DNA of 40,176 nt from Emcibacter sp. (GTDB lineage Bacteria; Pseudomonadota; Alphaproteobacteria; Sphingomonadales; Emcibacteraceae): contig JALSHF010000215.1 in the NCBI GenBank assembly GCA_026982375.1, positions 1 through 40,176 of the forward strand. Reading direction: 5' to 3'. Position 1 is the first letter of the stretch, and every line of letters starts with the position of its first letter. Positions 8,512-17,627 of the stretch are shown here, piece after piece. The notes beneath the pieces are model-generated. The model worked only from the letters and a program-made list of their open reading frames with translations, was not told the origin of the DNA and did not search any database. The position numbers and the translations under genes were made by a program.

Positions 8512-9453
8512 TTAGAGAAAATGACCGCCAAGAATGCTGACAAACAGGATCAGGCCAAGGGGGTGATTGGACCTGAACAGCCTTAGGCAATTATCGCTGT
8601 CACTCATGGCCAAAGATTTTATTTGCCACAGACAATGACCAGCAATCACGCCCAGGCCAACATAATAGGCGGGACCGATGGCGGCCATATATCCCGCGCC
8701 CACCAATAGCAGAAGCATGGCCCCATAAAAGAATAATAACCATTGCGGCGTATTCTCTTTTAATCTTAAAGCCGTTGACTTCACCCCGATCAGGGCATCA
8801 TCTTCTTTATCCTGATGGGCATAAATAGTGTCATAGCCCAATGTCCAGAAGATACCGGCGGCATAAAGCACTATGGCGGGCCATGCAAGGCTGCCCGTGA
8901 TGGCCGACCAGCCCATCAGAGCGCCCCAGTTAAAGGTAAGTCCCAGCATAAGCTGCGGCCAATAGGTGATCCGTTTCATAAAGGGGTAAATCACCACCAA
9001 TGCCAGCGAAGCTATGCCGAGCCATATGGTAAAAACATTGAATTGCAACAGAATCACCAGACCGATCAGGCATAAAATACCCAGAAAGATCAGGGCCTGA
9101 AGGACGCTGACCCTCCCGCTTGGCAAGGGGCGGCCCCTGGTGCGGGCCACGAGGGCGTCATATTTTCGATCGGCCATATCATTGACCACACATCCCGCCC
9201 CGCGCATGACAAAGGCCCCAATGGCAAAAAGCGCCATAAATTTAAGCGTGATTGGCCATGCTGCATTGATATTATGGCTGGCCAGAGCAAGTGACCAGAG
9301 CCCCGGCCAAAGCAGAAGCCATGTGCCAATGGGCCGGTCTGCCCGCATCAATTGCAGGTAGGGCCAGGCGAAATCCGGTGATAATCGATTGACCCAGCCC
9401 TGTTTCACCGTATCCGTTGGTGCCTCTTTTAATCTATTTTCATTTTTTGCCAT
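8512..9453 (-). CDS. ubiA: 4-hydroxybenzoate polyprenyltransferase
   Basis: A 313-residue integral membrane prenyltransferase that joins a polyprenyl diphosphate to 4-hydroxybenzoate, releasing PPi, in ubiquinone synthesis. Both aspartate-rich motifs that bind Mg-diphosphate are present: NDMADRKYD at residues 91-99 and DTIYAHQDKEDD at 208-219. Between and after them lie seven to eight hydrophobic helices. The opening WPYLQLMRADRPIGTWLLLWP is typical of UbiA. The first roughly 28 residues are polar and may be a cytoplasmic extension. There is no strong ribosome-binding site at the ATG (9453), and a start a few codons further in cannot be excluded. It is divergent from rsmE, with 56 bases between their starts. 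Confidence 0.95.
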   Translation of the reverse strand: MAKNENRLKEAPTDTVKQGWVNRLSPDFAWPYLQLMRADRPIGTWLLLWPGLWSLALASHNINAAWPITLKFMALFAIGAFVMRGAGCVVNDMADRKYDALVARTRGRPLPSGRVSVLQALIFLGILCLIGLVILLQFNVFTIWLGIASLALVVIYPFMKRITYWPQLMLGLTFNWGALMGWSAITGSLAWPAIVLYAAGIFWTLGYDTIYAHQDKEDDALIGVKSTALRLKENTPQWLLFFYGAMLLLLVGAGYMAAIGPAYYVGLGVIAGHCLWQIKSLAMSDSDNCLRLFRSNHPLGLILFVSILGGHFL

Positions 9454-9509
9454 TTGTCTTACTTAAGATAAAAACTTATAATTGGCAAAAATATAGTGAA
9501 AAGGATGTT

Positions 9510-10271
9510 ATGTCGAATAATATTAAAGCCCGCCTTTATGTGGCGCATGATTTAACTACGGGCGGGCAAATATTGCTTGAGGGCAATCAGGGGCATTATC
9601 TGGTCAATGTCATGCGCCTGAAGGCCACAGATCATATTCTGCTGTTTAATGGCCGGCAGGGTGAATGGCTCGCGGAAATAACCAGTACGGGCAAGGGCCG
9701 CGCGGCTGTCGTTGTTGAGCAAATCGTGATGGCGCAGAAGCCGGAACCTGATCTGTGGTATCTTTTTGCGCCCATTAAAAAAGCACGAATTGATTATATG
9801 GTGCAAAAGGCAACGGAGCTTGGCGTGTCGCTCATTCGCCCTGTTCTGACGGCGCGGACCAATCTTGATCGCTTAAAAGAAGATAAAATCCGCCGGCATG
9901 CCATTGAGGCCGCAGAGCAATGCGAACGCTTCACCGTGCCAATTGTGCCGCCGATGATAAAATTACAATCGCTGCTGGATGACTGGCCCGAGGATAGATT
10001 GCTGATGTTTTGTGACGAAGAAGGCAGCGACGATCAAAATACCTTCCCCGTGGGCCGCGCCATTGACGAGGTCGCCGCATGGCAGGAACGTCCCAGAAAA
10101 TGGGCCATCCTGATCGGGCCGGAGGGGGGGTTCACCCCTGATGAACGCCGGCTCATACGCAGCAATGCCAATGTGGTTCCCGTGACATTAGGGCCGAGAA
10201 TCCTGCGCGCGGATACCGCCGCCGTTGCCGCCATTGCCCTGTGGCAGTCTTATGCAGGTGATTGGCAGTAA
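9510..10271 (+). CDS. rsmE: 16S rRNA m3U1498 methyltransferase RsmE
   Basis: A 253-residue SPOUT-class RNA methyltransferase. It has an N-terminal PUA-like domain (about 1-75, RLYVAHDL ... HYLVNVMRLKATDHILLFNGRQGEW) and a C-terminal knotted domain with the family signatures LIGPEGGFTPDE and LGPRILRADTAAVAA. These bind S-adenosylmethionine in the trefoil knot. RsmE methylates N3 of U1498 in 16S rRNA of the 30S subunit. The ATG at 9510 has AAGGA upstream; an earlier in-frame start at 9417 would add 31 residues resembling no RsmE. It sits head to head with ubiA, and gshA follows some 4.7 kb on. In many alphaproteobacteria ubiA, rsmE and gshA lie closer together. Confidence 0.95.
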   Translation: MSNNIKARLYVAHDLTTGGQILLEGNQGHYLVNVMRLKATDHILLFNGRQGEWLAEITSTGKGRAAVVVEQIVMAQKPEPDLWYLFAPIKKARIDYMVQKATELGVSLIRPVLTARTNLDRLKEDKIRRHAIEAAEQCERFTVPIVPPMIKLQSLLDDWPEDRLLMFCDEEGSDDQNTFPVGRAIDEVAAWQERPRKWAILIGPEGGFTPDERRLIRSNANVVPVTLGPRILRADTAAVAAIALWQSYAGDWQ

Positions 10272-10378
10272 GGTAAAATTTCATTGACTCCCACCAAATT
10301 TTTTATCATCATCCGCCCGAACATTTTGTAATGTTTTCCGAGGGGCGTTAGGGGTAAAAGAACATGGAAGATAGATAA

Positions 10379-13078
10379 ATGAAAAATATGAAAAACTCTA
10401 CAGCCATTCTGGCGGGGATATTAGCTCTTGGAATTTCTGGCGCCATGACAGGCCTCAGTCCGGCAGCTTTCGCAGATCAGAAAAATAACATGATCACCTA
10501 TCAAGACGGTGACGACGGTAAAAAACCTGAAGCCAAGCCCGAAGAAAAAAAGGCAGATAAAGAATCTGCTGACAAAGACGATAAAAAAGACAAAAAAGAT
10601 AAAGAGAAAAAAGATAAAACCCTTGCGGAATTTGTCAAAGATCTGGACAAGAGCGAGGGGCTTTTCACCTTCTATCGTGATCCTAAAAAAGGCGATCTTT
10701 TCATGGAGATCAGCGTGGATCAAATGGATGAGGAATTCATCTATTTCATCTATTTACACAATGGCGTTACCGGCGTTCCGGGGCTGGGTTTTCGCGGGTT
10801 GACCGGAAATAATCAGGTTTTCTCCCTCAACAAACATTTCAACCGCATTGAATTCATCGAAGAAAATACCAATTTTTATTATGATCCGGACAGCCCGCTC
10901 AGCCGGTCGGCGGATGCGAATGTGTCTTCTGCCCTGCTTGCCACCGCAGAAATAAAAGCAACCAGCAAAGACAAAAAACGCTTTATCATTCCGGTGAGCA
11001 AATTATTCTTGAGCGAGGCGCTGACAAGGCTGACCCCAAAACCAAATCCCGCTGATAAGAAGGCCGGAAAATTTGGCCCCGGAAAATTAAATAAAGCCAA
11101 ATCCAAGATTGCCAGAATTAACAATTATCCGGAAAATTCGGACGTGATTGTGGATTATGTCTTTGACGATCCGAAGCCTGTGCCCGACAAAAGCAAAGTT
11201 GGCGGCATTCCGCGTTCTGGCACCATGTCCGTGCAACATAGCTTCATTCAAATGCCAAAAAATGACTTCAAGCCGCGGCTGGATGATCCACGGGTGGGTT
11301 ATTTCACGAACCGCGTGACGGATATGACCAGCTATAGCGCCACCCCGTACCGCGATTTGATTGATCGCTGGCCTCTGGTGAAAAAAGACCCTTCGGCTAA
11401 AATTTCCGAACCAGTAAAGCCGATTGTTTTCTGGATTGAAAATACCACGCCCCATGAATATCGCGACACTATTCGGGACGCGTCTCTGGCATGGAATATT
11501 GCCTTTGAAAAGGCCGGTTTCAAGAATGCTGTTCAGGTGAAAATTCAGCCGGATGATGCGGATTGGGATGCCGGCGATATTCGCTATAATGTTATGCGTT
11601 GGACCGCGTCTCCGCGCCCGCCATTTGGTGGTTATGGCCCCAATTTTACCAACCCGAGAACCGGCGAAGTCCTCGGGGCGGATATTATGCTGGAGCAGGT
11701 ATTTGTCACCAACCGCATGGCCCTTGGCAGCATATTTGAAACATCAGGCCTTGGCCTGCCGACCGCAGAAAGTGAAAGCCTGACGGGGGTTTCGGGCGAA
11801 CAATTATCCTGTAGTCTTGGCCATCAATTGCAAATATCTTCTTTATTCGGGCAGGCTGTCCTTGGCGAAAGATCTGCGCCGGATCTGGACAAAGATGAAT
11901 TGATCAAGCAATCGCTTTATTATCTGACCCTTCACGAGATTGGCCATACCCTTGGCCTTAATCATAATATGAAGGCCAGTCAATTGCATGACTTTAAGGA
12001 TGTCCATAATAAAGCGATCACAGGCCCCGTCGGGCTTGCGGGATCCGTGATGGATTATCCGGCGATTAATATTGCCCGCAAGGGGCAGGTTCAGGGTGAT
12101 TTCTATACGACGCGCCCGGGGCCATATGACATATGGGCCATCGAATTTGGCTATTCTCCTGAAATGGAAGATGCCAATGCCCGTAATGCCCTGCTGGCAA
12201 GGTCTGCGGAGCATGCTTTGGCCTTTGGCAATGATGCGGATGATATGCGTTCGAATGGTAAAGCCATCGATCCGCGCGTTATGATCGGCGACATGTCCGG
12301 TGATGCCATTGCCTTTGCGGAGAATGAAATGGCGCTTGCCGGGGAAACCATGGTTGGTCTGCTGGATAAATATACCAAGAGCGGTCAATCATTTCATGAA
12401 CTGCGGGATGCCTTCCTGATCGTCAGCGGCACCAAGGCGCGGGCGGCGGGCGTTGTGTCGCGTTATGTGGGCGGCGTTTATGTGGACCGGGCTTTCGTGG
12501 GCCAGAAAACGGATGCCAAGGCACCGTTTGTGCCGGTTTCGCTCGCCGATCAAAAGCGGGCCATGAATTTGCTGAAAGATCAGTTTTTCAGCCCGAATGC
12601 CTTTGACTATTCCCCTGAATTGATCAGCCATTTGCAGCAACAACGGCGCGGCTTTGATTTCTTCACCATGACAGAAGACCCGAAGATTCATGCCCGCGTG
12701 ATCAAGGCTCAGAGCAATGTCTTAAGCCATCTTACCCATAAAAATGTCTTGCAGCGTTTGACCGACAGCCGCCTTTACGGCAATGAATATTCGGTGGCCG
12801 CCATGCTTGGGGATTTGACCGATGCTGTTTTTGAGGCTGACTTGAAAGGCAATGTGAACAGCTACCGCCAGAATCTGCAAGTGACCTATATGAACCGGCT
12901 CATTGGGATCATTAAGGATAAGGCCGCATCGCATCAGGCCAAGGCAGCGGCATTTGCCAATCTTGATCGTATTCAAGGCTGGATGAAAAAATCGAGGAAA
13001 GGCAATTCAGAAACCCGCGCCCACCGCGCTTACCTGAATTATGCCATTGATCAGGCTTTGTTCCCCGGCAAAGGCTGA
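10379..13078 (+). CDS. Exported zinc-dependent metalloprotease (DUF5117/DUF4953 type)
   Basis: An 899-residue protein with a signal peptide (about 1-32, ending SPAAFA-D). A strongly charged linker of Lys, Asp and Glu follows at about residues 47-82, before a large folded region. The zinc site is HEIGHTLGLNH at about residues 519-529 (HExxHxxGxxH, metzincin-like), followed by SVMDYP near 559 as the likely Met-turn. Layout and length match the large bacterial proteins annotated as zinc-dependent metalloproteases with DUF5117 and DUF4953 regions; physiological substrates are not known. It ends with a terminator at 13095-13128 and seems to be transcribed alone. The second ATG, three codons in, is an alternative start. 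Export to periplasm or outside is inferred from the signal peptide. Confidence 0.88.
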   Translation: MKNMKNSTAILAGILALGISGAMTGLSPAAFADQKNNMITYQDGDDGKKPEAKPEEKKADKESADKDDKKDKKDKEKKDKTLAEFVKDLDKSEGLFTFYRDPKKGDLFMEISVDQMDEEFIYFIYLHNGVTGVPGLGFRGLTGNNQVFSLNKHFNRIEFIEENTNFYYDPDSPLSRSADANVSSALLATAEIKATSKDKKRFIIPVSKLFLSEALTRLTPKPNPADKKAGKFGPGKLNKAKSKIARINNYPENSDVIVDYVFDDPKPVPDKSKVGGIPRSGTMSVQHSFIQMPKNDFKPRLDDPRVGYFTNRVTDMTSYSATPYRDLIDRWPLVKKDPSAKISEPVKPIVFWIENTTPHEYRDTIRDASLAWNIAFEKAGFKNAVQVKIQPDDADWDAGDIRYNVMRWTASPRPPFGGYGPNFTNPRTGEVLGADIMLEQVFVTNRMALGSIFETSGLGLPTAESESLTGVSGEQLSCSLGHQLQISSLFGQAVLGERSAPDLDKDELIKQSLYYLTLHEIGHTLGLNHNMKASQLHDFKDVHNKAITGPVGLAGSVMDYPAINIARKGQVQGDFYTTRPGPYDIWAIEFGYSPEMEDANARNALLARSAEHALAFGNDADDMRSNGKAIDPRVMIGDMSGDAIAFAENEMALAGETMVGLLDKYTKSGQSFHELRDAFLIVSGTKARAAGVVSRYVGGVYVDRAFVGQKTDAKAPFVPVSLADQKRAMNLLKDQFFSPNAFDYSPELISHLQQQRRGFDFFTMTEDPKIHARVIKAQSNVLSHLTHKNVLQRLTDSRLYGNEYSVAAMLGDLTDAVFEADLKGNVNSYRQNLQVTYMNRLIGIIKDKAASHQAKAAAFANLDRIQGWMKKSRKGNSETRAHRAYLNYAIDQALFPGKG

Positions 13079-13094
13079 TTGGCTAAATAAATTG

Positions 13095-13128
13095 ATCCCT
13101 CGGCTGCGTGCAGTCGGGGGATTTTTTT
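13095..13128 (+). terminator. Rho-independent terminator after the metalloprotease gene
   Basis: A 13-bp stem from ATCCCTCGGCTGC to GCAGTCGGGGGAT, with two G-T wobble pairs and a minimal loop, followed by seven T residues. Confidence 0.85.
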
Positions 13129-13136
13129 ATGATTTT

Positions 13137-14030
13137 CTAACGTATGCTCAGGTTATATTTTCCGGGCAGGATTTTGGCGCCGCAGCGGAATTTTTTATGT
13201 CGGTAGCTAAGCTGCCAGTCGCGGGCGCTGGTCAGATTTAAGCAGAATTTGGCGATCAGGTCGCGCTTTTCCGGGCCTATATCAATATATTTCAGGTCGG
13301 CAAGATATAAAAGCGCATCCTTGAAATTCACATTCTGTAATTTTGTCTGGCTAAAATAAGCCCGCGACAGGTCGGCAAAGTAAAAATTCACATGGTCAAA
13401 ATACGTACTTAAGAATTTTGTATGGCTCAGGTCTGCGCCGCTTAAATCAATTTCTGTCAGGCGGCTGTCAATAAAAATGCTCCGCCTTATGGCGGCATTG
13501 TGCATTTTTAAATCCGATAATTCTGATTGCCAGAATTTGGCTTTGTCAAGGCGGCTGCCGGTAAAATCACTGGCCCGAATTTTCACATCCTGAAACAGGC
13601 TGTAGGCCATATCGGCATGGGCAAAGCGGCTGCCGGTAATTTCAACATGGGGCAGGGAAGCCCGCGTCATATTGGCTCCCTCAAAATCACTGTCCTTGAT
13701 ATAGGCCCCGTCAAACCGCGCGCCCGTCAGGTTGGCCCTTTTGAAATTGACCCCCACATTGCGCGTGATGCTCAAATTGGCGTCTGACAGATTGACGTCC
13801 GACAGGTCCAGTCCGGACAGATCCGCATGACATAAATTCAGGCGGCGCGGGTCATTGATATCCGGCGGCAGAACTTCTGTCGCCCATATACGGTGCTCAA
13901 ACAAAAGCTCAGGTAAATTATGCGGCAGCCAGCCCGGCGGATTCGGGCAGTCATCCGCCCATGCGGCGGCGCTTGTTAAATATGCAAGAATCGTAAGTGC
14001 GGCGCATAAGCCGTAGAATTGTTTGAGCAT
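13137..14030 (-). CDS. Exported pentapeptide-repeat protein
   Basis: A 297-residue protein with a signal peptide (MLKQFYGLCAALTILAYL ... AAAWA-DD). The central region (about residues 65-250) is built of pentapeptide repeats of the A(D/N)LxX type. Examples are NLCHADLSGLDLSDVNLSDANL, RANLTGARFDGAY and GADLSHTKF. Such repeats form a right-handed quadrilateral beta helix; their functions are varied and not predictable from sequence. The N-terminal part after the signal (DDCPNPPGWLPHNLPELL) and a C-terminal cap with two cysteines (KFCLNL and KFRCGAK) are not repeats. The signal peptide suggests a periplasmic location, which is less usual than cytoplasmic pentapeptide proteins. Transcribed divergently from the protease gene at 14149. 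Confidence 0.85.
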   Translation of the reverse strand: MLKQFYGLCAALTILAYLTSAAAWADDCPNPPGWLPHNLPELLFEHRIWATEVLPPDINDPRRLNLCHADLSGLDLSDVNLSDANLSITRNVGVNFKRANLTGARFDGAYIKDSDFEGANMTRASLPHVEITGSRFAHADMAYSLFQDVKIRASDFTGSRLDKAKFWQSELSDLKMHNAAIRRSIFIDSRLTEIDLSGADLSHTKFLSTYFDHVNFYFADLSRAYFSQTKLQNVNFKDALLYLADLKYIDIGPEKRDLIAKFCLNLTSARDWQLSYRHKKFRCGAKILPGKYNLSIR

Positions 14031-14148
14031 AAATATGATGCCATTCTTTTTTGTTTGAAGTGACCTATATCATCATATTTCACATAATAATCCAATAAAA
14101 AGATGCCCTTGTCTTTTTATCTTATCACTTGTGCCCTATATTAAGCAG

Positions 14149-14934
14149 ATGAATGATGATGACACACCGCCCTCGCCGTGGGGGCCGCGCCCAGATCCGG
14201 ATAAAGGGTCAAATAAGTCACAAAGGCCGAACAGGCCCCATAAGGGCTCTTTGAAAAAACGCTCCCGGTTGCCAATTTTTCTGGTGGGGGTGATTGGATT
14301 TTTATTTGTTTTATTGATTGCCTCGTGGCTCTTGCCGGACAATATGATTGCGGGAGCATCCATGAGCGGCTTGATGTATGACGGGCTGCTTCTGGCTTTT
14401 GTCGGGGCCGGTCTTTGGGCGCATGTGAGCAGTTCCCCAAGCGCGGCCTTGCGGAATCTGGCCACATGGGTGATAATTTTTGGGGTGCTTGCGCTGGGCT
14501 ATAGTATCTGGACAGGCGGCGGGCGTATTGGCGGCGAACTGGATGTGGCAAAAGGCGTCAGTGTGGGGACAAATATCAGTTACCGCGCGGACCGGAGCGG
14601 TCATTTTTTTGTCAGGGCCAAGGTGAATGGTACGCCGGTGGTCTTCATGGTGGATACAGGGGCGACGGATGTGGCCCTTACCCGCGCAGACGCGGAAAAA
14701 ATAGGGTTGCCCATGGATCAGTTAAGCTTTACAAAACCCTATAAAACGGCCAATGGGACGACTTACGGCGCGCAGGTTATGCTGGCGACCATAGATATTG
14801 GCCCGATCAGAGTAAAAAATATCACAGGCTCGGTTTTGCCGGATGGATTGGGCTATTCTCTGCTTGGCATGAGTTTTTTAAATACCCTTTCGGGCTATAA
14901 AGTGGTGAATGGTGTATTGACATTATACCCTTAA
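14149..14934 (+). CDS. Membrane-anchored retropepsin-like aspartic protease (clan AA, TIGR02281)
   Basis: A protein of about 261 residues. It has a Pro-rich cytoplasmic N-terminus (PPSPWGPRPDPDKG), three hydrophobic helices (about 45-65, 75-93 and 105-123), and then a C-terminal single retropepsin-like domain. The catalytic motif is VVFMVDTGATDVALT (the D-T-G triad at about residues 170-172), and the closing GYSLLGMSFLNTL matches the conserved end of the TIGR02281 clan AA family. Retropepsin-like enzymes work as homodimers. The catalytic domain probably faces the periplasm, after an odd number of helices. The frame is open from a GTG at 14131, but the ATG at 14149 fits the family better; neither has a clear ribosome-binding site. 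gshA begins about 45 bases downstream, so the two may form an operon. Confidence 0.85.
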   Translation: MNDDDTPPSPWGPRPDPDKGSNKSQRPNRPHKGSLKKRSRLPIFLVGVIGFLFVLLIASWLLPDNMIAGASMSGLMYDGLLLAFVGAGLWAHVSSSPSAALRNLATWVIIFGVLALGYSIWTGGGRIGGELDVAKGVSVGTNISYRADRSGHFFVRAKVNGTPVVFMVDTGATDVALTRADAEKIGLPMDQLSFTKPYKTANGTTYGAQVMLATIDIGPIRVKNITGSVLPDGLGYSLLGMSFLNTLSGYKVVNGVLTLYP

Positions 14935-14978
14935 AGGCCCACATGTTTTTATTCCAATGAATGAATAGCGAAAATTTT

Positions 14979-16346
14979 ATGTCGACTGATGAAATATCTG
15001 CCCAAAGCCAACCCATCAAAAATAAACAGCAGCTGATTGATTATATTGCCGCAGGCTCCAAGCCCAAAAGTGACTGGTCCATTGGAACGGAACATGAAAA
15101 ATTCGGTTTTTGTACCGATAGCCTCCGGCCAGTGCCTTATGAGGGGGCAAGAAGCATCCGTGCCATATTAACCGCCATGCAGGAATTTGGCTGGACGCCG
15201 ATGATGGAAGGCGATTACATCATTGGCCTGAAAAAGAACGGCCAGTCGGTGACGTTAGAGCCGGGCGGGCAGCTGGAACTTTCCGGGGCCATGCGTAAAA
15301 CACTTCATGAAACCTGCGGCGAGGTATCCAGCCACCTGAAACTCACTAAAGCCGTGAGCGAAAAGCTTGGCATTAATTTTCTGGGCATGGGATTTAATCC
15401 CAACACACGCCGCGAAGATGTGCCGATCATGCCAAAAGGCCGTTATGTCATCATGCTTGATTATATGCCGAAAAAAGGTAATCTCGGCCTTGATATGATG
15501 CTGCGGACCTCAACCATTCAGGTCAATCTGGATTATTCAGACGAAGCCGACATGGTGAAGAAATTCAGGGTTTCATTGGCCCTGCAACCCATTGCCACCG
15601 CTCTTTTTGCGGCATCCCCCTTCACGGATGGCAAACCCAACGGTTATTTAAGTTACCGCAGTCATATCTGGACCGATACCGACCCGGATCGCTGCGGTAT
15701 TCTGTCGTTTGTTTTCAAGGATAATATGGGCTTTGAGGCTTATGTGGACCATGTTCTTGATGTGCCCATGTATTTTGTTGCCCGAGATGGAAAATATATT
15801 GATGTGGCGGGACAATCCTTTCGGGATTTCCTGAAAGGCGAGTTGCCGGGATATCCGGGTCATAAGCCAACCATGCAGGATTGGGAAGATCATATGAGCA
15901 CGCTTTTCCCCGAAGTGCGCCTGAAGAAATTTCTTGAAATGCGCGGGGCGGACGGCGGGACAGGCAACTGGATTTGCGCCTTGCCAGCCCTTTGGACGGG
16001 GTTATTTTATGACCAGACCAGCCTTGATGCTGCCTGGGATATGGTGAAGGGCTGGAGTCATGACGAGCATGAGTATTTACGGTCAAATGTGCCGCTCAAG
16101 GCCTTGGCCACGCCATTTAGAAATGGCACAGTGCTTGACGTCGCAAAAGAAATGGTCGCTCTTTCGGCAGAGGGCTTAAAGCGCCGCGCCATGCTTAACA
16201 GCACTGGCGAGGATGAAAGAATCCTCCTTAACCCGTTGCATACGGTTATTGACAAAAGAAAAACCGTCGCGGAAGACATGCTGGAAAAATATCATGGTGA
16301 GTGGAAGGGCGATATTTCAAGAATATTCAAGGAGTATGCTTTTTAG
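14979..16346 (+). CDS. gshA: Glutamate--cysteine ligase (alphaproteobacterial/plant type)
   Basis: A protein of about 455 residues in the GCS2-type glutamate-cysteine ligase family found in alphaproteobacteria and plants. It makes gamma-glutamylcysteine with ATP, the first step of glutathione synthesis. Recognisable segments are DWSIGTEHEKFGF, the nucleotide and substrate site LEPGGQLELSGA, and LRTSTIQVNLDY. The N-terminus MSTDEISAQSQPIKNKQQLIDYIAAG resembles orthologues, so the ATG at 14979 is preferred. An in-frame ATG six codons earlier (14961) is possible, and neither has a clear ribosome-binding site. No gshB is present. The stop is only 5 bases from the convergent znuA-like gene. Confidence 0.95.
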   Translation: MSTDEISAQSQPIKNKQQLIDYIAAGSKPKSDWSIGTEHEKFGFCTDSLRPVPYEGARSIRAILTAMQEFGWTPMMEGDYIIGLKKNGQSVTLEPGGQLELSGAMRKTLHETCGEVSSHLKLTKAVSEKLGINFLGMGFNPNTRREDVPIMPKGRYVIMLDYMPKKGNLGLDMMLRTSTIQVNLDYSDEADMVKKFRVSLALQPIATALFAASPFTDGKPNGYLSYRSHIWTDTDPDRCGILSFVFKDNMGFEAYVDHVLDVPMYFVARDGKYIDVAGQSFRDFLKGELPGYPGHKPTMQDWEDHMSTLFPEVRLKKFLEMRGADGGTGNWICALPALWTGLFYDQTSLDAAWDMVKGWSHDEHEYLRSNVPLKALATPFRNGTVLDVAKEMVALSAEGLKRRAMLNSTGEDERILLNPLHTVIDKRKTVAEDMLEKYHGEWKGDISRIFKEYAF

Positions 16347-16351
16347 ATTCT

Positions 16352-17332
16352 TTATCTTAAGTCATTTAAATCGTCGAGCATGCCGCCTTGATCCTGACAG
16401 TCAACAATATTTTGTGCCATCTCGGTCATTAACTGGAAATATAAGTCCGGGCCCTTGTCAATATAAAGGCCGAGCGGATCAACCACATCAAACCCCGCCC
16501 CCGTGCCGCCCATCACCACTGTGGCAATGCGCGGATGCGCGCCCGGCATGCCTAAAACGCAGGTTACCCTTTTTTCTCTGGCCAGCCTTTTCAGCCTTTT
16601 AATATGCTTGGCGCTCGGGTTCTGGTCAGATTTTAACGCAATAGCCCCGACAGCTTTCAGGCCAAAAGATTTCTCGAAATACTGAAAGGCGTCATGATAA
16701 ACGATCATTGATTTTTCGCGCAGCGGCCGTAATTTCTCACGGATATCCTCTTCCATGGCATAGAGGCGGGTGATGGTCTTTGCCGCATTCTGGATATAGG
16801 TCAAGCTGTTCGCAGGGTCCAGTTTTGACAGGGTTGCCTCAATGATCTGCACCATGCGGCGGGCATTGGACGGGTCGAGCCAGATATGCAGGTCCTGGGC
16901 CGCAGGCGCCTTATGATCTTTGGGCTTGCCGTCCTCCATATGCCAGATTTTACTGGTGCGGTAAGCGATAAGATGGATGCCTTTTTGCCGTGCCATGGGG
17001 ACGGCCAGGAAATTAGCATATTTGCGTTTGAGGAGGCTCTTGAGAAATATTTCCATATCGGGATCTATATAAAATATAACATCCGAATTATGAATCTGCC
17101 TGATAATAGAAGGTTTGAGGCGGAAAATATGGGGGTCAAGGCCGCCGCTCACCATTAAGTCCAGTTTGCCCTTATGGCCCATCACGTTCGCGACCAGGGA
17201 ATGAAGCGGCTTGATGGTGGCAATGACCTTTAATTCCTTTGCCACGAGTGTTGTATGCACAGCAGGATTTGCGGCGGAAAAAAAACCGGCAACAAGAATA
17301 GACAATAAAAGATTTCGCGGGCATTTAAACAA
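16352..17332 (-). CDS. znuA: Zinc ABC transporter substrate-binding protein, ZnuA-like
   Basis: A 326-residue cluster A-I (TroA/ZnuA) metal-binding protein that delivers Zn2+ to a periplasm-facing ABC permease. Putative ligand histidines are visible: H44 (KPLHSLV), H68 (GGLDPHIF), H149 (DLHIWLDP) and H213 (YHDAFQYFE). The charged loop at about 120-148, which in ZnuA is His-rich, is short here with only three histidines. The N-terminus is a signal peptide. The only usable start is a TTG at 17332, with GGTGA four bases upstream, because no ATG precedes the mature region. No znuB or znuC genes lie nearby, so its permease must be elsewhere. A weak AT-rich element (TATGTTATGTTATTAC on the minus strand, near 17356-17371) could hold a Zur site, but it is not a clean palindrome. 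Confidence 0.88.
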   Translation of the reverse strand: MFKCPRNLLLSILVAGFFSAANPAVHTTLVAKELKVIATIKPLHSLVANVMGHKGKLDLMVSGGLDPHIFRLKPSIIRQIHNSDVIFYIDPDMEIFLKSLLKRKYANFLAVPMARQKGIHLIAYRTSKIWHMEDGKPKDHKAPAAQDLHIWLDPSNARRMVQIIEATLSKLDPANSLTYIQNAAKTITRLYAMEEDIREKLRPLREKSMIVYHDAFQYFEKSFGLKAVGAIALKSDQNPSAKHIKRLKRLAREKRVTCVLGMPGAHPRIATVVMGGTGAGFDVVDPLGLYIDKGPDLYFQLMTEMAQNIVDCQDQGGMLDDLNDLR

Positions 17333-17540
17333 TATATCACCAAATTTTACAGTAATAACATAACATATGTGGGAAGAGCCATGCTCAAGTCAAGAAATAT
17401 TGTCAAGTAAAGGGCTGCAAGAATGAGAATATAGGTCCGCTGTCTTTTGGGTATTGTTGGGCTCAGTGGATTTTTTTGCCTTAATAATTCCCTATTTGTA
17501 TCATATCTGATAAAGAGGTAATCTAATATATATAAATGCT

Positions 17541-17568
17541 TTGGCTCTTTGTCTGTTTGGCGTATCAT
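17541..17568 (+). promoter_or_regulatory. Possible promoter of bamD-recN-ligA
   Basis: TTGGCT at 17541-17546 and TATCAT at 17563-17568 with a 16-base spacer, about 60 bases ahead of bamD. A fit to the sigma70 consensus only. Confidence 0.35.
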
Positions 17569-17627
17569 ACGGCATAAGATTCGCCGTTAATTAAAAGGCA
17601 GACAGCCTGATAGAATATGGAATAATT

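Noticed and set aside
11843-12388. 181-codon minus-strand frame
   Set aside because: Antisense to the metalloprotease zinc-site region; no independent support.
17347-17568. 73-codon minus-strand frame with a hydrophobic end
   Set aside because: It overlaps the likely bamD promoter and the upstream region of znuA and lacks a ribosome-binding site. The hydrophobic stretch is AT-rich intergenic sequence.
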